A stretch of 64,000 nt of DNA, taken from positions 180,001 through 244,000 of the forward strand of contig JAXRKP010000151.1 in the NCBI GenBank assembly GCA_037039925.1, in the 5' to 3' direction. Origin of the DNA: Doris montereyensis. Its lineage: Eukaryota > Mollusca > Gastropoda > Nudibranchia > Dorididae. Of the stretch, positions 33,258-58,918 are shown piece after piece. The stretch's first letter is position 1, and each line of letters begins with the position of its first letter. The position numbers and the translations under genes were made by a program. Under the pieces are notes generated by a model. The model was not told the DNA's origin and did no database searches. It worked only from the letters and a program-made list of their open reading frames with translations.

Positions 33258-33342
33258 CTTAGAAGAAGAAGAAGAAGAAGAAGAAGAAGAAGAAGAAGAA
33301 GAAGAAGAAGGAGAAGAAGAAGAAGGAGAAGAAAGAAGAGAA
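33258..33342. repeat. (GAA)n microsatellite
   Basis: About 60 bases pure GAA, then GGAGAA variants, abutting the retrotransposon 3' end. Confidence 0.95.
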
Positions 33343-34895
33343 GAAGGATTTCTTTACCTTTCATCCCAATAACATGTGTTTATAGCACCAACATATGGTC
33401 GATGACGTATCTGAAGGTGGTCCATCCCTTTTAGGTATGGCAATGTCGCCGGGACCATTTGATCAGGGCCACCATGCGTCATCGAGATGATCTTCTCGTC
33501 AGGGCTTTTCTTTTAAGAATATCGGTATTGTCCTATTCTGGGTCCAAACTTGAACGCCTTTCAACTGCCTGGCTTTATTGAATAACGATATGTTCCGGTT
33601 ATCTTTTGTCTGATCTTCGACGATCATAATGATCTTTCCGTTTAGTTAATGTCTATTTCCAGAATGTTGGTCTTTGATATAAAAGAAAAACGGATAATGA
33701 TTTGCCTTGCTATTATCATTTGGGTGTATTCGCTGACCTGCTCTATGTGCAATCTCGGTATCATTCTTTGAGATGTGCGCCGAACACAAATTGTTTATTT
33801 ATAACTTGGAGAGCCAATTTTCTGTGTCAACTGTTTATTTTTGGCTCCCGGTAACCCCTAAACTTCTTGATGTGTTCCTACGTGTGTACTATTCCGAGTC
33901 CTTAATTGTGGCCTTGTTTATAGCACGATTCTCTTCTTAGGTAGCACACCTTGCTGTTAGTAAGTTCTTTTTCATTTCCTTCAATGCCTGCACCTCATTT
34001 CCAAGATTAGATGTCGTGCAGGGCTCCCTTCATCACCTCCAATTCCTCTGTCAATCAACAGACGATATATTTTTTTCTTCTGTGCGAATCAAGCAGTGCA
34101 CCAATTCCACCTACTTTTTCAAATAATAATGGTAAATGTCCTTTTTTACATAATCTGTTACACACAGATTTGTGATTTTGTGCACGGCTCGACAGGAATG
34201 GAAATATTCGATATTGAGGAAGTATCATCTGACGTGTTGCTTATTTTTTCTTCACCTTTCCTTGGCATTTTGACACATCTTGGCAGCAGAGAAATAGCGC
34301 GTGAATGCAATGCGTGAAAGTCAGTTACAAATATCGATTGAAATCGGTACTTGAGTGTTTCTTAGCCTGTCACCCCTTACTTTTTGTGTTGTGAGTTGAT
34401 GTCGCCGAACATAATAGTGAAAGAGACATTGTTTTAGAATAAGAAAACGGAACAGAAATTTGAAATTCAAATTTCCTTTTAAAACACAAAATCTGAACAC
34501 ATCAATGACACAAAGGTGAAGTCATCATATTTTCATGCAAACTGTCCACGTATTTTGTTTTCGACCAATCTTTTTAAGGTAAACTTGAACCGCAGTCGAA
34601 ATAGAAAACTCTGATAGAAAATGATTGGTGGATGCATGGGCTGGGAGCTGGTTGCATTTTTTTTTATCACTCATTGGTTCGGATTCGAAGTAAATCATTT
34701 ATTCGTTAGAGGACGGTGCCCGTCAACATTTTACTTTAACCGGAAGCTTTATTATGATGGACAACATCAAGATATAAGAGTAGTCGTTCCTGTTACATGG
34801 AAAGGCCGAAAGAAGAACAACATCGATAGACTTCTTTTGATCATGATTCAGTGGTGACGTTAATCTTCTCTTAGGAGGTCTCTATTCTACTGAAA
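33343..34895. other. Upstream flank of CACUL1
   Basis: No repeat or other gene recognised. It includes the putative promoter and 5' UTR (last few hundred bases). Confidence 0.5.
34739..34747 (+). promoter_or_regulatory. ETS-type site in putative CACUL1 promoter
   Basis: ACCGGAAGC lies about 150 bases upstream of the CACUL1 ATG. ACCGGAAG elements are common near transcription starts of animal housekeeping genes. No TATA box is obvious. The transcription start is not visible from sequence alone. Confidence 0.4.
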
Positions 34896-47394
<12,499 letters not shown>

Positions 47395-47689
47395 TGACGT
47401 CTGTTTTCGTTAAAGGTATTTCTCTTTTCTTTCTTCTCCTGTTTCTAATTTGGATTTTACTATAGTTGTTGTTTGGTCGAGGGTTGTGACTGACATGAAA
47501 GTTGACAAAAAATGTCATGCCAATCATTTAAAACCGTTGATGTGAGCCCAATACCCACATTGAACGTTTTGTTTTGGGATCACGTGATAATTTCTTATTA
47601 GAATATATGTTGTAAGGCATAGATAATACCATGCAACAGTTACTGTGTTTGACTGATAAAGTATATACATTACACAATTTAATCCAGCC

Positions 47690-47797
47690 ACCGTTATACT
47701 CATAATAGCACCTGCTATGCTGCCATCGTTATACTCTGTATAGCACCTGCTATGCTGCCATCGCTATACTCGCTAATAGCACCTCTATACTACGGCT
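47690..47797. repeat. Short tandem repeat, ~37-50 bp unit
   Basis: Three units of tagcacctgctatgctgcca + tcgttatactc, with length variation. Confidence 0.75.
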
Positions 47798-48108
47798 CAT
47801 GACATCATTTGCTTAGGCTGCTAGACTTAAGATCATTAGGTCCTGGATTTAAATCCTAGCAATGTTAGGTCAGACAGTGTGTTACCTCAAGTGAAAAGTT
47901 AAATTGCTTCAAGGCCACTACGGCTCATAGAGCTGGAGCTTATCCCGGTTTCCGGGCGTGAAGCAGAACAAGTGATAATAATTACCTCCTGGACAAGACG
48001 TTAGTCTGGCACAAGTTTTTACTCCAAGCGAAGTGCTTGTACCCATTTTTTAGGACCTCATGATCCCAAGTCTGATAGCCTAACCACTCGGCCATCGACA
48101 TCACTTGT
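47798..48108. mobile_element. Two family D SINEs in inverted orientation
   Basis: Plus-strand head at 47800-47895 (ttaggctgctagacttaag, aggtcctggatttaaatcct), then a minus-strand copy at 47905-48105 (ccactacggctcatagagct ... tagcctaaccactcggcca). Together they could form a hairpin in RNA. Confidence 0.78.
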
Positions 48109-48374
48109 CTGAGAAATACAGATAACATGCATATTTCCCCACTGGACCCAAATGCAAATGGGTATCAACATGAGCTGAGGAGTAAAAGCAACAATAAGTT
48201 AGCTTCAAGTCCGGGAGATGGTGCGTTATCTTAAAGTATTGCACTTCAAATGAATCGATTACCAATGAATACAAATGGGGACTCATAGGGCTTTCATAGT
48301 TTATATTTTATTTATAGCTCATGATTTGTCTGCTTTTAAAGAAACTCTCATAGTTTTTGTGATGGTAATAGATG

Positions 48375-48490
48375 GCTGGGACAGCAATGCCAAACTACCA
48401 CAGTTTGTGGTGTGCCTAGAAAAATCGTGACTCTACTCCTGATTACCTTAGGCTCAACTCTGGGGTATGAGACTTACTTTACTGTTATAG
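48375..48490 (+). mobile_element. SINE family C, 3' part
   Basis: gcaatgccaaactaccacag, gcctagaaaaatcgtgactc, ctgattaccttaggctcaac; no tRNA head. Confidence 0.72.
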
Positions 48491-51400
48491 ATTTTATATT
48501 ATATTTTAGACACAATGATTTCTTCAACTGAGCATAATTAGATGCCTTAGCTTCGTAATGAATGGTTTGAAGAGCATCCATAAATACACTCATATTATTG
48601 GGAAAAGTTCTATGTATAATCTCTCCCTTTTTATTTTCTATTTCTTAAAGGCACTTCTGTGATAGTTGGTACCTTACATGAGGAGATAACTGTGACTGCA
48701 TGGAGCAATTCAGCGATCGGGAAAGTATCGGAAACATTCTTAGATTTTTATTTTCACTACTTGTGCCAAGATACACATCTTTGCATAATCTGTTTGACGA
48801 TGTCTGAAAGTCTGATGTTTGTGCTCCATATTTTGATAGTGCAGATGGAGGGTTGGATGGGTGGCTTTTCTCTCAATGAGGTATAATGCTTTCACTTCAT
48901 CTTTAGGTTTTTTTTTGGGGGTTCAGCCTTTATCTTCTTGCATTCTTCACAATAGAGCATCCTTATTATCTTCATACCAGTAGAAGAACCGTAAAACATT
49001 AACAAACCATATTCACAAATGTTAACACTTTACATGTTATACTTGCTACCCAGCTGAGCTAATAAAGAGTTATTTGTAGTAAAAGAAAATGATTTTTAAA
49101 GGATTTTCTCTTCTGTGTTAATTTTTTTTTTTTATTACACTTTTTGACGCATGGGATCTTCTGGAAAATTTCAGGAAAGCTGGACAGTGATTGGATATAT
49201 GCATAATGATAATGCAGGTTTTGGTTTTAAATAAAGAAGACAGAGAAAAGATCATTAAAGCAACTAAATCACGCCAAATTTTTATAAAATCTAAGGCCAT
49301 CACAGTCACTGTATATGTCAGATATAGCCGGGACCTCCATCCAAATCATATGAAAAGTCACTTTCATGTAAATCTGATCCCTCTCCATTAACAACATACA
49401 AAAATTCAATTGGATCTTATGGCTGAACCTCATTTAGTATTAATAAAACAATGAAAAGTTGCAACTCGAAAATTTCTTTTTTTTTTGTTGTATTCACTGC
49501 ATTTTCATTTTTAATAATAAGGACAAAGTTTATGCTTTTGTATTTTCCTCTCTGATAGGTATCCGTAGTCACAATTTTATGGTCCAAATCTTAATGTTTT
49601 TACTGTAACTAGATATAGCAGGCGGTAACCACAGTTTAATGCCAGGTGATGTGTTGGAGGGGTACTGGAGTGTAATGGTTAATCAATGCAATTTTGCCCA
49701 TCTTTTGCTTCATGTAGTTTTTTTCTTTTGGGACTGTTTTGGTGTTTTCGTAGCTGTTTTATTACTTGCATATCTGCTTTATTCATCATTGCCAGAAATT
49801 ATGTAGTGTATTTTAAAATAATAAAATAGTGCCATCCGTGAGGGTACTGAAAGGTCAACGCCTGGTATTCCAATTTTTAGAGAAAGAATATAGACTATCA
49901 CCGGGTTTATGCTCGATGCAACAGAAGTCACCTATGTTGATCAAGTGTATTAGAATACCTAATTAATTTTGGATGGCAGTCCAATTGACCAGGAATGTTC
50001 TCTTGATGATACTTTTTTTGTGATAGAAATGATTTGTCCACTCATGTAGCAAAACCACACCCCTGTGCTTATAGTATCACAGTTGTGATGGTTTGAGTTT
50101 CTCTCCCCCCTCCCGCCCTCTTTTGTTTGTTTTTAATCAGCATGTCACAACACTCACAACACCGTTTTCATCAAACTCTCTGACAGATGATGTATGATAG
50201 TATCATATTTGAAACTTAATTGACGAGACATGTAATGTTTGAAAACTGAGAGATTGCAAGAAGGAATACATAATTTTAAACCACAAGTTTGCTTCCAACA
50301 CGTGAATTAAAATATTTTAAATGACTTAGTGTCCTATCAATTTGTACCTGTCTTTGATTCATTGACTTTGTAGTATAGTAGCAGGAAAAGGGTTTTTAAC
50401 AAAGAGTCTAAGAGATATTCTTCCTTTATCTTTCAGGCTTTGTCTGTTGCTATGAACTTAAACAGAGATGGGGCTTTTCTGTTTTACCTAGTTTTCCTAG
50501 CGTTTCGCACTCATGTGGGTCTCAGGGGATGTTTTTGTTTTGTGCAAATACTGTAAGATCATAGAGTCTGTCTGTTCAGGTGTTTAATTAATATTATATT
50601 TCAATGTTTGTTTGTGGCCTGTATCTTATACATCTTGTATTACTCATGTACATATGTAATTGCAAAGTTCCACCATGATGATACCCTTTGATTTTGTTTG
50701 AAACATTGCCCTTGACCTTTTATTTGTTAATAAGATCCTTTTTTTTTCCTTCTTTTTTTTTGGCTTGTCGCCATTTTATAAATTTGCTTTTGGAGATAAC
50801 TCTGACGGACAGTGTCCTGCTTAAGGATTGGCAGAGTCTAGAATTAGCTTCGAGCCATTGTTGTTTTAGACATGACACGATAGCAAGCTTGGTATTAATT
50901 TGAGTGTAAATAGTGCAATTGTGAAGAAAGTTAAACCCATTAAGCTGGAAAATTTGGTGTGTTTTTTTTGGTGCTTTTCCTGTAGAGATGGCAATATTAT
51001 TTGATGCCAAATTTAATGTGCGTAGTACCAACGATTTTGACGGCATCTATTCGCCCTAGACCTGTCTCAGTATTCACCTAACCACCATTTTTACGTCTTT
51101 CCACATGATCTTTATCCAATGAGGTTATTTTCCAATGTCAGTTTGGTAAATTTGCCTTCAAGAAACATGTTACAACTTACATTTGCAAAAGCCTGAAAGT
51201 GCAACACACATTATTGTTTTTGGCCCGACCATGTACATTTTTGTATATTTCTTTAACATATGAAGTATTTGTAACACATTAAATTAGTCATGATTTTCAG
51301 TATCAAACGGTTGCCTTTACTCTTCTGAAAATGTTTCAGCCTTCAAAAAAGATGGCTTACTATATACTATTATTTAACTGTTTTCGTTGTCACAATGAAA

Positions 51401-51699
51401 TCTGCTGTATCTAATTTTGTCCCTTTGAGCATGTTGTTTGTCTTCATTCGTTGTCTGTTATAGTTATTCTCCTATATCAATACTCAATGCTTGCCACAAC
51501 ACACTCACCACCCCCATGTCACACGCCTCCTCCCCCAAAGGAGTATCAGTGTCAGTAAACAAAAAGTGAGAGAAAAGCTCTTGAAGTCCTGATCTTCTTC
51601 ACAATTGAATGTAAATATAGCAATACTAGCGTGACTACTTTTTTTTCTTTACAACTTATAGCAAACAGATGTAAAGGAATCTTCAAACGCCTTTTATTA
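48491..51699. other. No gene recognised; possible CACUL1 3' UTR
   Basis: AT-rich sequence free of microsatellites. A frame at 48659-48886 has no recognisable product. Confidence 0.4.
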
Positions 51700-51772
51700 T
51701 TACCCTTAAATGTTTCTTTCTTTCTTCATCAGATCCCATTCTACCTTCCGGTGCATGGGTACTCTTAATAAA
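51700..51772 (-). mobile_element. 3'-end fragment of the LINE family found at 60-61.4 kb
   Basis: tttctttctttcttcatcag + atcccattctaccttccggt + gcatggg matches the 3' end at 60066-60112 (ctttctttctttatcagctc, ccattctaccttcaggtgta). The tail is (GAAA)n on the minus strand. Confidence 0.65.
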
Positions 51773-52134
51773 TGTACGCTGATTGAATTTGTTTCTGACT
51801 TGCTGTGAAAAAGAATTTGAACTCAATGAAATGAAATGGTATTGTTTGATCATGTTCGATTCGCATCCCGGTAAAGTGCTCATTGGTTCAACGTGGAATG
51901 GGGAATGTGTTAATTTTGTTATTATTTTACATCAGATATATTTTTTATGCAATTTACGGAAAGAACTATGTTATAAAATCATTATAGTTTGGTTTCATTT
52001 ATATTTTAATTTTTCTTGCAATCATTAGCCTTTTTTTCTTTGCACATTAAAGAATATGTGCCATGCTGATTATTGCTGAAAGTGTTGTTTCTATCAAATT
52101 AGTTTAATCCTCACTCTACCTTCCAATCGTTCCA

Positions 52135-52420
52135 TCACTCTTTGAAAGTGGTCAAGAGGTTAGGTGTCAACTTCTCAACTTAAAAGTCAAGATAGGTTGA
52201 CACATTTTCTCTTCTTTTTCTTTTTTTTGGGGAGGGGGGGGGGGGGGTTAAACCCCTCCTCCATGATACAGGCAGGACAAGGTCCCATGTGCAGATCACA
52301 ATACTCTGGACGTTCAAAATCTGCTCTGCATTTACAGTAAAATATTTAAAATCCTACCGAAAACCACAAGATCACCTTAGTTGTAGATGTGAACAAGTTG
52401 CAATCAAATCAACCCTCCCC
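52135..52420 (+). mobile_element. tRNA-derived SINE, family B (diverged)
   Basis: gtggtcaagaggttaggtgt head, ggtcccatgtgcagatcaca, gttgtagatgtgaacaagtt, then caatcaaatcaa. A poly-G run (52232-52247) interrupts it. Confidence 0.65.
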
Positions 52421-52539
52421 CTCAAGTGTATAGAATTTATTTGGAAATACTACGAAAGAAGTGATCTTCATGGAAATTTATAAGCATTAAAAGAGTCTTA
52501 ATTTTAAATGAGGTTTTGTTGAAATATTCTTACAAAAGT

Positions 52540-52745
52540 GTTGACTTCTGATTCCATTCCTTAACTCTTCAGTTGCTACATACGCCAAAAGGCGCCCGTC
52601 TGTAACACCCGCTGGATTGCAACATACGTCAAAAGGGGACACTCGGATATGGCTCAATAAAAAAATTAATTCATGAAAATACAAATTCATAATTGATCTG
52701 CTGTGGCTGCCTTTCCTCGGCGTGGCGCTATTCAAGGTTGTCAGT
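52540..52745. mobile_element. Possible DNA-transposon end with repeated motif
   Basis: ttgctacatacgccaaaagg (52572) and ttgcaacatacgtcaaaagg (52617) are a 45-bp-spaced direct duplication in a GC-rich patch (gcgcccgtctgtaacacccg) unlike the surroundings. The other end was not located. Confidence 0.35.
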
Positions 52746-55700
52746 GACTTTGAGCCAAAAAGAACATATTTTTGTTGACTTTTTCAATAATTCTCGTTTG
52801 TTTACATTGTGAAGATAGAATCAGATGATTTGATGAGGTATACAAACCTGATTCAGGCAATTATTTCTACATCGACAGCAACAATTCTTATCGGGATGTT
52901 GATATTGGTGACTCAGAGCACAAGTTAAGAATCTAGATCTAGTTCTCATGGTACCTACGATAATGATGAAGAAATAAGGAAACAAACTGTGGGGAGCATG
53001 GCAGAAGAGTGTCAATCAGTAGCATAGGTGAAAGTGGTGACAATGAATGAGTGAAGAGGGCAATACATCCACCAATGGCAGAAAGAGAGCAAGAAAGGAG
53101 TAAGAGATTCAGCAGGCAGTATGAAAAGTAAAGTATACTTATCATGCATTCCCCTTTCAGTTTCATGATTTCAATCTCTCTTGTGGGTGGGACTATGAGT
53201 CAAAATGCACTGTAACACAAAATTTGCATATTAATTAGCTTTCCAAGATGGCCACTAACGTCACATGACATAATTTTCAAATTCAAATACACCAAGTTGT
53301 CTGTAAGACTATATGCTAACATCTGTGAAAATTTCATGAACATGCAACGGTTGGTTGTTTCTTTCTTTTCAATTAACTTTTGTTGTCTTAAATCACTTGT
53401 TTTTAGCTGTTTCCCTTGGAAAAGCTTAGCAACTGGAATTTAAAACAGTGGCAACAACTGTTAGTAGTGTTAGCAACTAAATAGTCCATTGATAGATACG
53501 ATATTCCTTAAAGGTGGAATGTGGATAGGTTCCTATTGAATTGTCTCTTTATCATGTAGCAAGCTTAGCACTATGAGCAGCATCAGGAGCATTTTGTAAA
53601 GAAGTTGGGTTTTCATTACCTGTAGAGTTGAAATGAATAAGAAAAGAGTCTTCTTGCTTACTACCTTAAGATTTAAGATGAAAGGTCTGAATTTGACATT
53701 GAAGATGGCACACATGTAAAATTGCAAATGCTCATAAATTGTTCATGGTCACTTGAAACAGCACTCGCTTGCATTTACAGATTTATTTTTATATATTTAT
53801 TACGATTTACATATTGCAGGTGTACAGATAAGATTTGCTGATTACTTATTTATTTAAAGGGATTGCACATACATGTATAAAGGTTGGCTTATGTAACACA
53901 TCCAGATTTACACAGCATTTACATTGTCGCACTATATACATATGTATGGAGAAAACATGACGACTGAGGATGAGCAGCGATAGTAGCTACTGGCCCCTTA
54001 GGCTTGTGGACTTGCATTTATACGCAGATTTCTTATTTTCAGACATCACATTTACATAATTTACAAGCTGTGTTCACAGACGTACACATTGAGATATGTG
54101 CATATTATTTACAGACATTAGGTTCACAAATTTGCATACAGGATTGATGTGGGGAGAGGCTACAGTCCTGTTATAGCCAATTCCTGTTTTAAGTATAAGT
54201 GGTTTGCGCTCTCAGTGCATGATAGGCCTAGTCGATGACTCGCTTGTTGTAATGTACAAGTACTACATATAGTGATATAGATACACACTCTCTCTAGGGC
54301 ATATTGTGCACTTTAAATACCTTGGATCTTGATAAAGACAGTGTTGAAAAACACATTAGGAATTATTAGGCATATGTCTGCAGTATACACGCTTATGTGC
54401 TTTTCTGGTGTACTTTCCATGTTGACAGAATCCTGTTTATAAGACAAGCAGTTTTCCCTTCTCAATCCATTATAAGACATTTATTTTAATAGAGAAGAAG
54501 AGAGAGAGAGGGCGATGACAATGGTATAATCGATGCTGTTATAACTATTATAAGTGGTGTACACTATTTACAAACACTTTTTATACAAACTTGAATACTT
54601 GTAATTAAATTGTTGTACACTAGCACATTAACATGCTTTCACATTTGTACATTTTGTAGATTTCACTCCGATCCTACGTAATGAAACTTATCACAGGCAA
54701 ATCATAGCTGCTTTCTTTTCTGTTTTCATGGTGATGGTAATGTAATGGCATTCACAATGCAGTTTCCAAACAAGAAAATAGGTACATTTATGCTATTTAC
54801 TATTAGTGCAAGATTGAGTTTGACTCTTCAAAGGTTGCAAATACACATGCATTACTTTTGTATAGTTTTACTTTTAGAATACACTTTTAGGAGTTTCCTG
54901 TGGGTCTAATATAGTTATAATCTCAACAGTACAAGTAAAAGCAGGCCTTGCTTCCCTTTAATTCGATATGGATTTTTATGCAATGTGGATTTACAGAACT
55001 AGATATTTTGGATTAAACCATGCATAATATTATTTGTTTTAAATGCTGCCATTGTTGACTCATGTGTTATGCAGGTTTATAGCAGCAACAATTGCAAGCA
55101 GTAAGAGAAATGGAAAAGAAAGGTCTCTCTGTCAAAATCAAGTATTATGTTGACAGGTGTATAATTTATGCGTGATTTATTTAGTGGTTGTACGTTTAGA
55201 AGAAAAGAAGTCATGAATATCAATGCAGTTATTTTAAGAATTTAATATACATTGATAGGCTACACTGGGATGGGGGGGGATGTTTAATACAGTAAAGAAA
55301 AATAGAGAGTGAGTATGTTTTACCTTTAACACTTCTAAGATGGTCTCAGTCTTAGCTCTTGTCTAAAAGCCATAGAAAGAGGACAAGACAAACTTTTGCC
55401 AGCTATGGCCACAATGTTGTGTGATGTGTTCCTGGTGTTCCTTCCATAAAGGCCTAGCTCTTGTTACATATGTCAGTGTTTTTATTCGGATACTGCCATA
55501 GATTTGAATCAATACAAGGATTTATTTGCTTCATTCATTTTTATATCTGCATGTAACAGACTTCTAATGAACTTGAATGCGTTTGAGCAGACATTGCTTG
55601 ACTTTTTCTCAAGGTGTTATAGTGGGCAATAGTCAAGTAAAGGCTAATTTTTGCACCTCACATAGTGACACCAATTTTGTTTCAATCCCTTTGTGGGACT

Positions 55701-55790
55701 CTTTCCAATACAACCAGTCATAAAATCAGTGAATTGGTGGACAGGAGGGAGAGAACTAGAGGGATTGCAGACCTAGAAAATAAAGAATAA
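52746..55790. other. No gene recognised
   Basis: AT-rich sequence without long frames (53.8-57.2 kb has essentially none). It may be 3' UTR or intergenic. Confidence 0.4.
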
Positions 55791-55794
55791 GGTA

Positions 55795-56030
55795 ATGTAA
55801 AGTAATATAGGTCCCACAAGAGTCCTGATTTTTCTAGACACATGGCATAATGTGGTAGTTTGCCATGGCTTCTCATGCTGCCTTTACTTTCCCCAAGTCT
55901 GAATAGACCTAGCTACCCATTCACTGCTGGGTTGATGGGTGGGCCAGAAAAAATTGCCTGACAGGGAATCAAACTCAGGCTTCCTGGGTGATCAGATGCT
56001 ATACTGACTGAGGTATAGACACCTCAGACC
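55795..56030 (-). mobile_element. tRNA-derived SINE, family C
   Basis: Minus-strand copy: agtaatataggtcccacaag side, gcataatgtggtagtttgcc, tctgaatagacctagctacc, and a head with ctgactgaggtatagac (A box reversed). Confidence 0.8.
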
Positions 56031-58664
56031 TAATGTAGTTAAATAAAATATTGTGTGAGTAATTTTTGTCATGGGTATTTCTGCTCTCATGCACACATGG
56101 TACATTGTAATGACATTGACAGGGAAGAATGACATGAGATCATGATTGGGAAGGTGATCAGTTCATAATAAATATGTTCTTATCGGCTGATATATTATTA
56201 TGGTAACCTTGGAGATTATGTACACAACTATGACATTGATAAGTGCCAACCAAAGTGTGCTCACAGATTGACAGTGTGAAAGCTGTCTTATGTATGAATC
56301 TTCACCTGCTCCCCTTCTTCTTGCTTTCTGTTAGTACTTCTCTCTTCTTTGCTGAAATCTATGCATCAGAATAACATTGCATTTGCAGGACATTCTTTTT
56401 TCTCTCTTTCAACATACATTTTGAACTTCTGATAACTCCCCTTATTTGTGGTTTGGCCAATAGTATCGACTTTAAAGTAGTGACTAGTGTGCTTTAATAA
56501 AGTCACATTAAACATAGATCATGAGAAAATGGCATCAATCTCTTCATACTATATCAAATAAGGCTCTTGCTCTCAATAAAAGGAAATTATGAATACATTG
56601 TACATGTTATATCAGCAAAGTTGACTGTAGGGGATTTGTTTAGTCTCATAAAAACATTTGCCCAGCAAGCCACTCTTTCTTTTTAGTGTTTTTCTGTTTA
56701 TGTTTTTTTATTTCTCAAATAATTTGTGTTTTGGTTTTTGCTAATTCTTCATAAAATCATGCATGATATTGAACTGAAAAATTGAATTAATGTCTATTAT
56801 TTAATTTTGAGAAAGAAAAAAATGAAAAGAAAAATAGAGTCATCAATATTTCACTTGATGATACGTATGACTTGATGAGTGTAGACATCTTTGTTTCATG
56901 ACAATGTTGAGTTGAGAATGTCTTTCCATGCATTTTGATCTTGTCTTCTAAAGTCTGATGACATTTCCATAATGTTGGGCCTCCTGTATATTTATTTCAC
57001 TATGAAGTAAAGCAGATACTTTTATACTAATACTTATAGAATAGATGTCAGTGTACACATTATCTTAATAATCAGATATTCCCATCCTTACTTGTTTGAA
57101 ATATTTAAAATATTGCTACATTAATAATATTCTTAAGATAAACATAAAAACAACTTGTCCCTGCCAAATACCAGTTTCAAGATGTGGAATCGCGCTGAGA
57201 TTCTTTTTTCTTCTTTTTTTTAGTATATGAATGAAAATTTAGATATATAATATACAATTTTCCCATTTTTTGTTTTTTGTTTTGGTTTATTTAATCAGAC
57301 CATATACTAATTGCTATGATGGCATCAAATGCCAATATAGAGGTAGACGGGACATTTTTTTTTTAAATGGGGGGAGGGGGGTCAATGTTGGCCTTATCGA
57401 GGCTAAAGCCTCCAAATTATGCTCAGTAGTCCAAACTCTTGCCAAGGTGATTGAAATCCATGTTTCCTCTATTTTCATATTTAAGTGATTCTATTTCCGG
57501 CTCTGTAAACATTTAAAACTACATTCAACATTTATCAATGCACTCAACTTGCCATTTCTTTTCAAGATCATTACAGTAACAATTTGCAGTGTAGTGTGTC
57601 TTCATCTTAAGGTATTACTTGTGCATAAAAGCTCAATTTTCAATTCAAGGATAAAAAGGAGAATGCTGATTTTATTGTGGCTAAAACGTTATGAAATCTT
57701 TATGTGAATCCGCTTAAGATCGACACAACTTTAGTGGTAGAGTGAATTGTGTATCAAATCAAATAGGACTCAATGCCTGAAGTTAGGGACCTGAGATTAT
57801 CCACTTTCCCATCCACGGACAGATTAAACAGATGGTTTAGTGCTCTGTATCTATCGTGCTGACCGAGAGAGAGTAGTGAGAGCATTTATGTTTCAAAGGA
57901 AATAATCAGTCAAAATGGATAATATAAATTGGTGAAGATTCTGGATAACTTTGCCATGATTCTCTACATTTTTCTTAATTCTTTTTTTTCTCCTTTTTGT
58001 GTAAACTATAAATAGATTGGGGTTTTTTTTAATGTGAGAGGTTAATTCTTTCATCATGGACATTAACAATAACTGAATATCTTAAATGTTTATCATGAGA
58101 TGTAATACTTTACCAAAGATAATAATTTATTTAGTTTGTCAATTCCATACTGAGTGTAAAGAGAAATATTGCTACAAATAATGGTGGGATATTGTGATCA
58201 GTGTGAAGGCTGACTTTGCTCTTCTTTTAATTTCCCCTCTGAACTTAGTCATTTCGGCACTTGATTCATTTACACTACAGTAGGAATGTTAACAAGTTAA
58301 ACCATATTTTTCAAAGTGAATGTGATCTTTTTACTTTTGTTGATAGTTCAGATCGACTGTGGGCCTGATTTGTTTTATTTTGTGCTTGTGTGTACATGTT
58401 GTGTAAAGTGAGGTTTTTAAAAGACAAATCTAACTACATGTATTCAGTTCTCTGTGACTGTGAGGTTGATCTTGTATTCAGGGGTATTGTCAAATTGCAA
58501 GAACAATCTAACTTTTTAGTTCTGGTGTTACTATTACCAGTGTAAATATAAACAGCCTCATGTCAACAATGTAGGCCTCTCACTTTTGCAACAATAAAGG
58601 CTTTTTTTAAACATTTGTGCAGTGACTTTCTTTTATTTTATTTTCAACTCTAACAAAAAACACT
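56031..58664. other. No gene recognised
   Basis: AT-rich; ends with the AATAAA at 58593. A short G-rich patch lies at 57368-57380. Confidence 0.4.
58593..58598 (+). terminator. Candidate polyadenylation signal far downstream of CACUL1
   Basis: AATAAA is followed within about 25 bases by a T/GT-rich stretch, a good-looking cleavage context. It could end a very long CACUL1 3' UTR, or an unrecognised transcript. A nearer AATAAA sits at 49061-49066. Confidence 0.35.
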
Positions 58665-58918
58665 AAAGTCCCTTCAAGGCCATTACAGCCAATACAGCCA
58701 ATACAGCCAATCAATACAGCCGGAGTCTCATGGTTTTTGTAGTGTGAAGTGGAACAGGTGATAATAGTCACCTTCTGGATTGAGTGGGAAGATATGTGTT
58801 AAGTGTGTTTCCCAAGAAACACAGCGTCGGAGCTAGCTTTACGAGGATTTGAACCTGGGACTATATGATCCAAAATCCAGCAGCCTAACCACTCGCCACC
58901 AACGCCACACAGTTTTAA
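58665..58918 (-). mobile_element. tRNA-derived SINE, family D
   Basis: Minus-strand copy: cttcaaggccattacagcc, an 11-bp tandem (aatacagcc..) near 58690-58715, gtgtgaagtggaacaggtga, ggatttgaacctgggact and cctaaccactcgccacc. Confidence 0.8.

Noticed and set aside
48659..48886. 75-codon frame after a plausible acceptor (ttaaag|gcactt)
   Set aside because: The peptide resembles no CACUL1 region and the CACUL1 stop lies upstream. At most it is a 3' UTR exon.
49829..49982. Short MITE-like hairpin ends (gtgccatcc ... ggatggcag)
   Set aside because: Only about nine bases match at the ends, with weak further pairing and no second copy seen.
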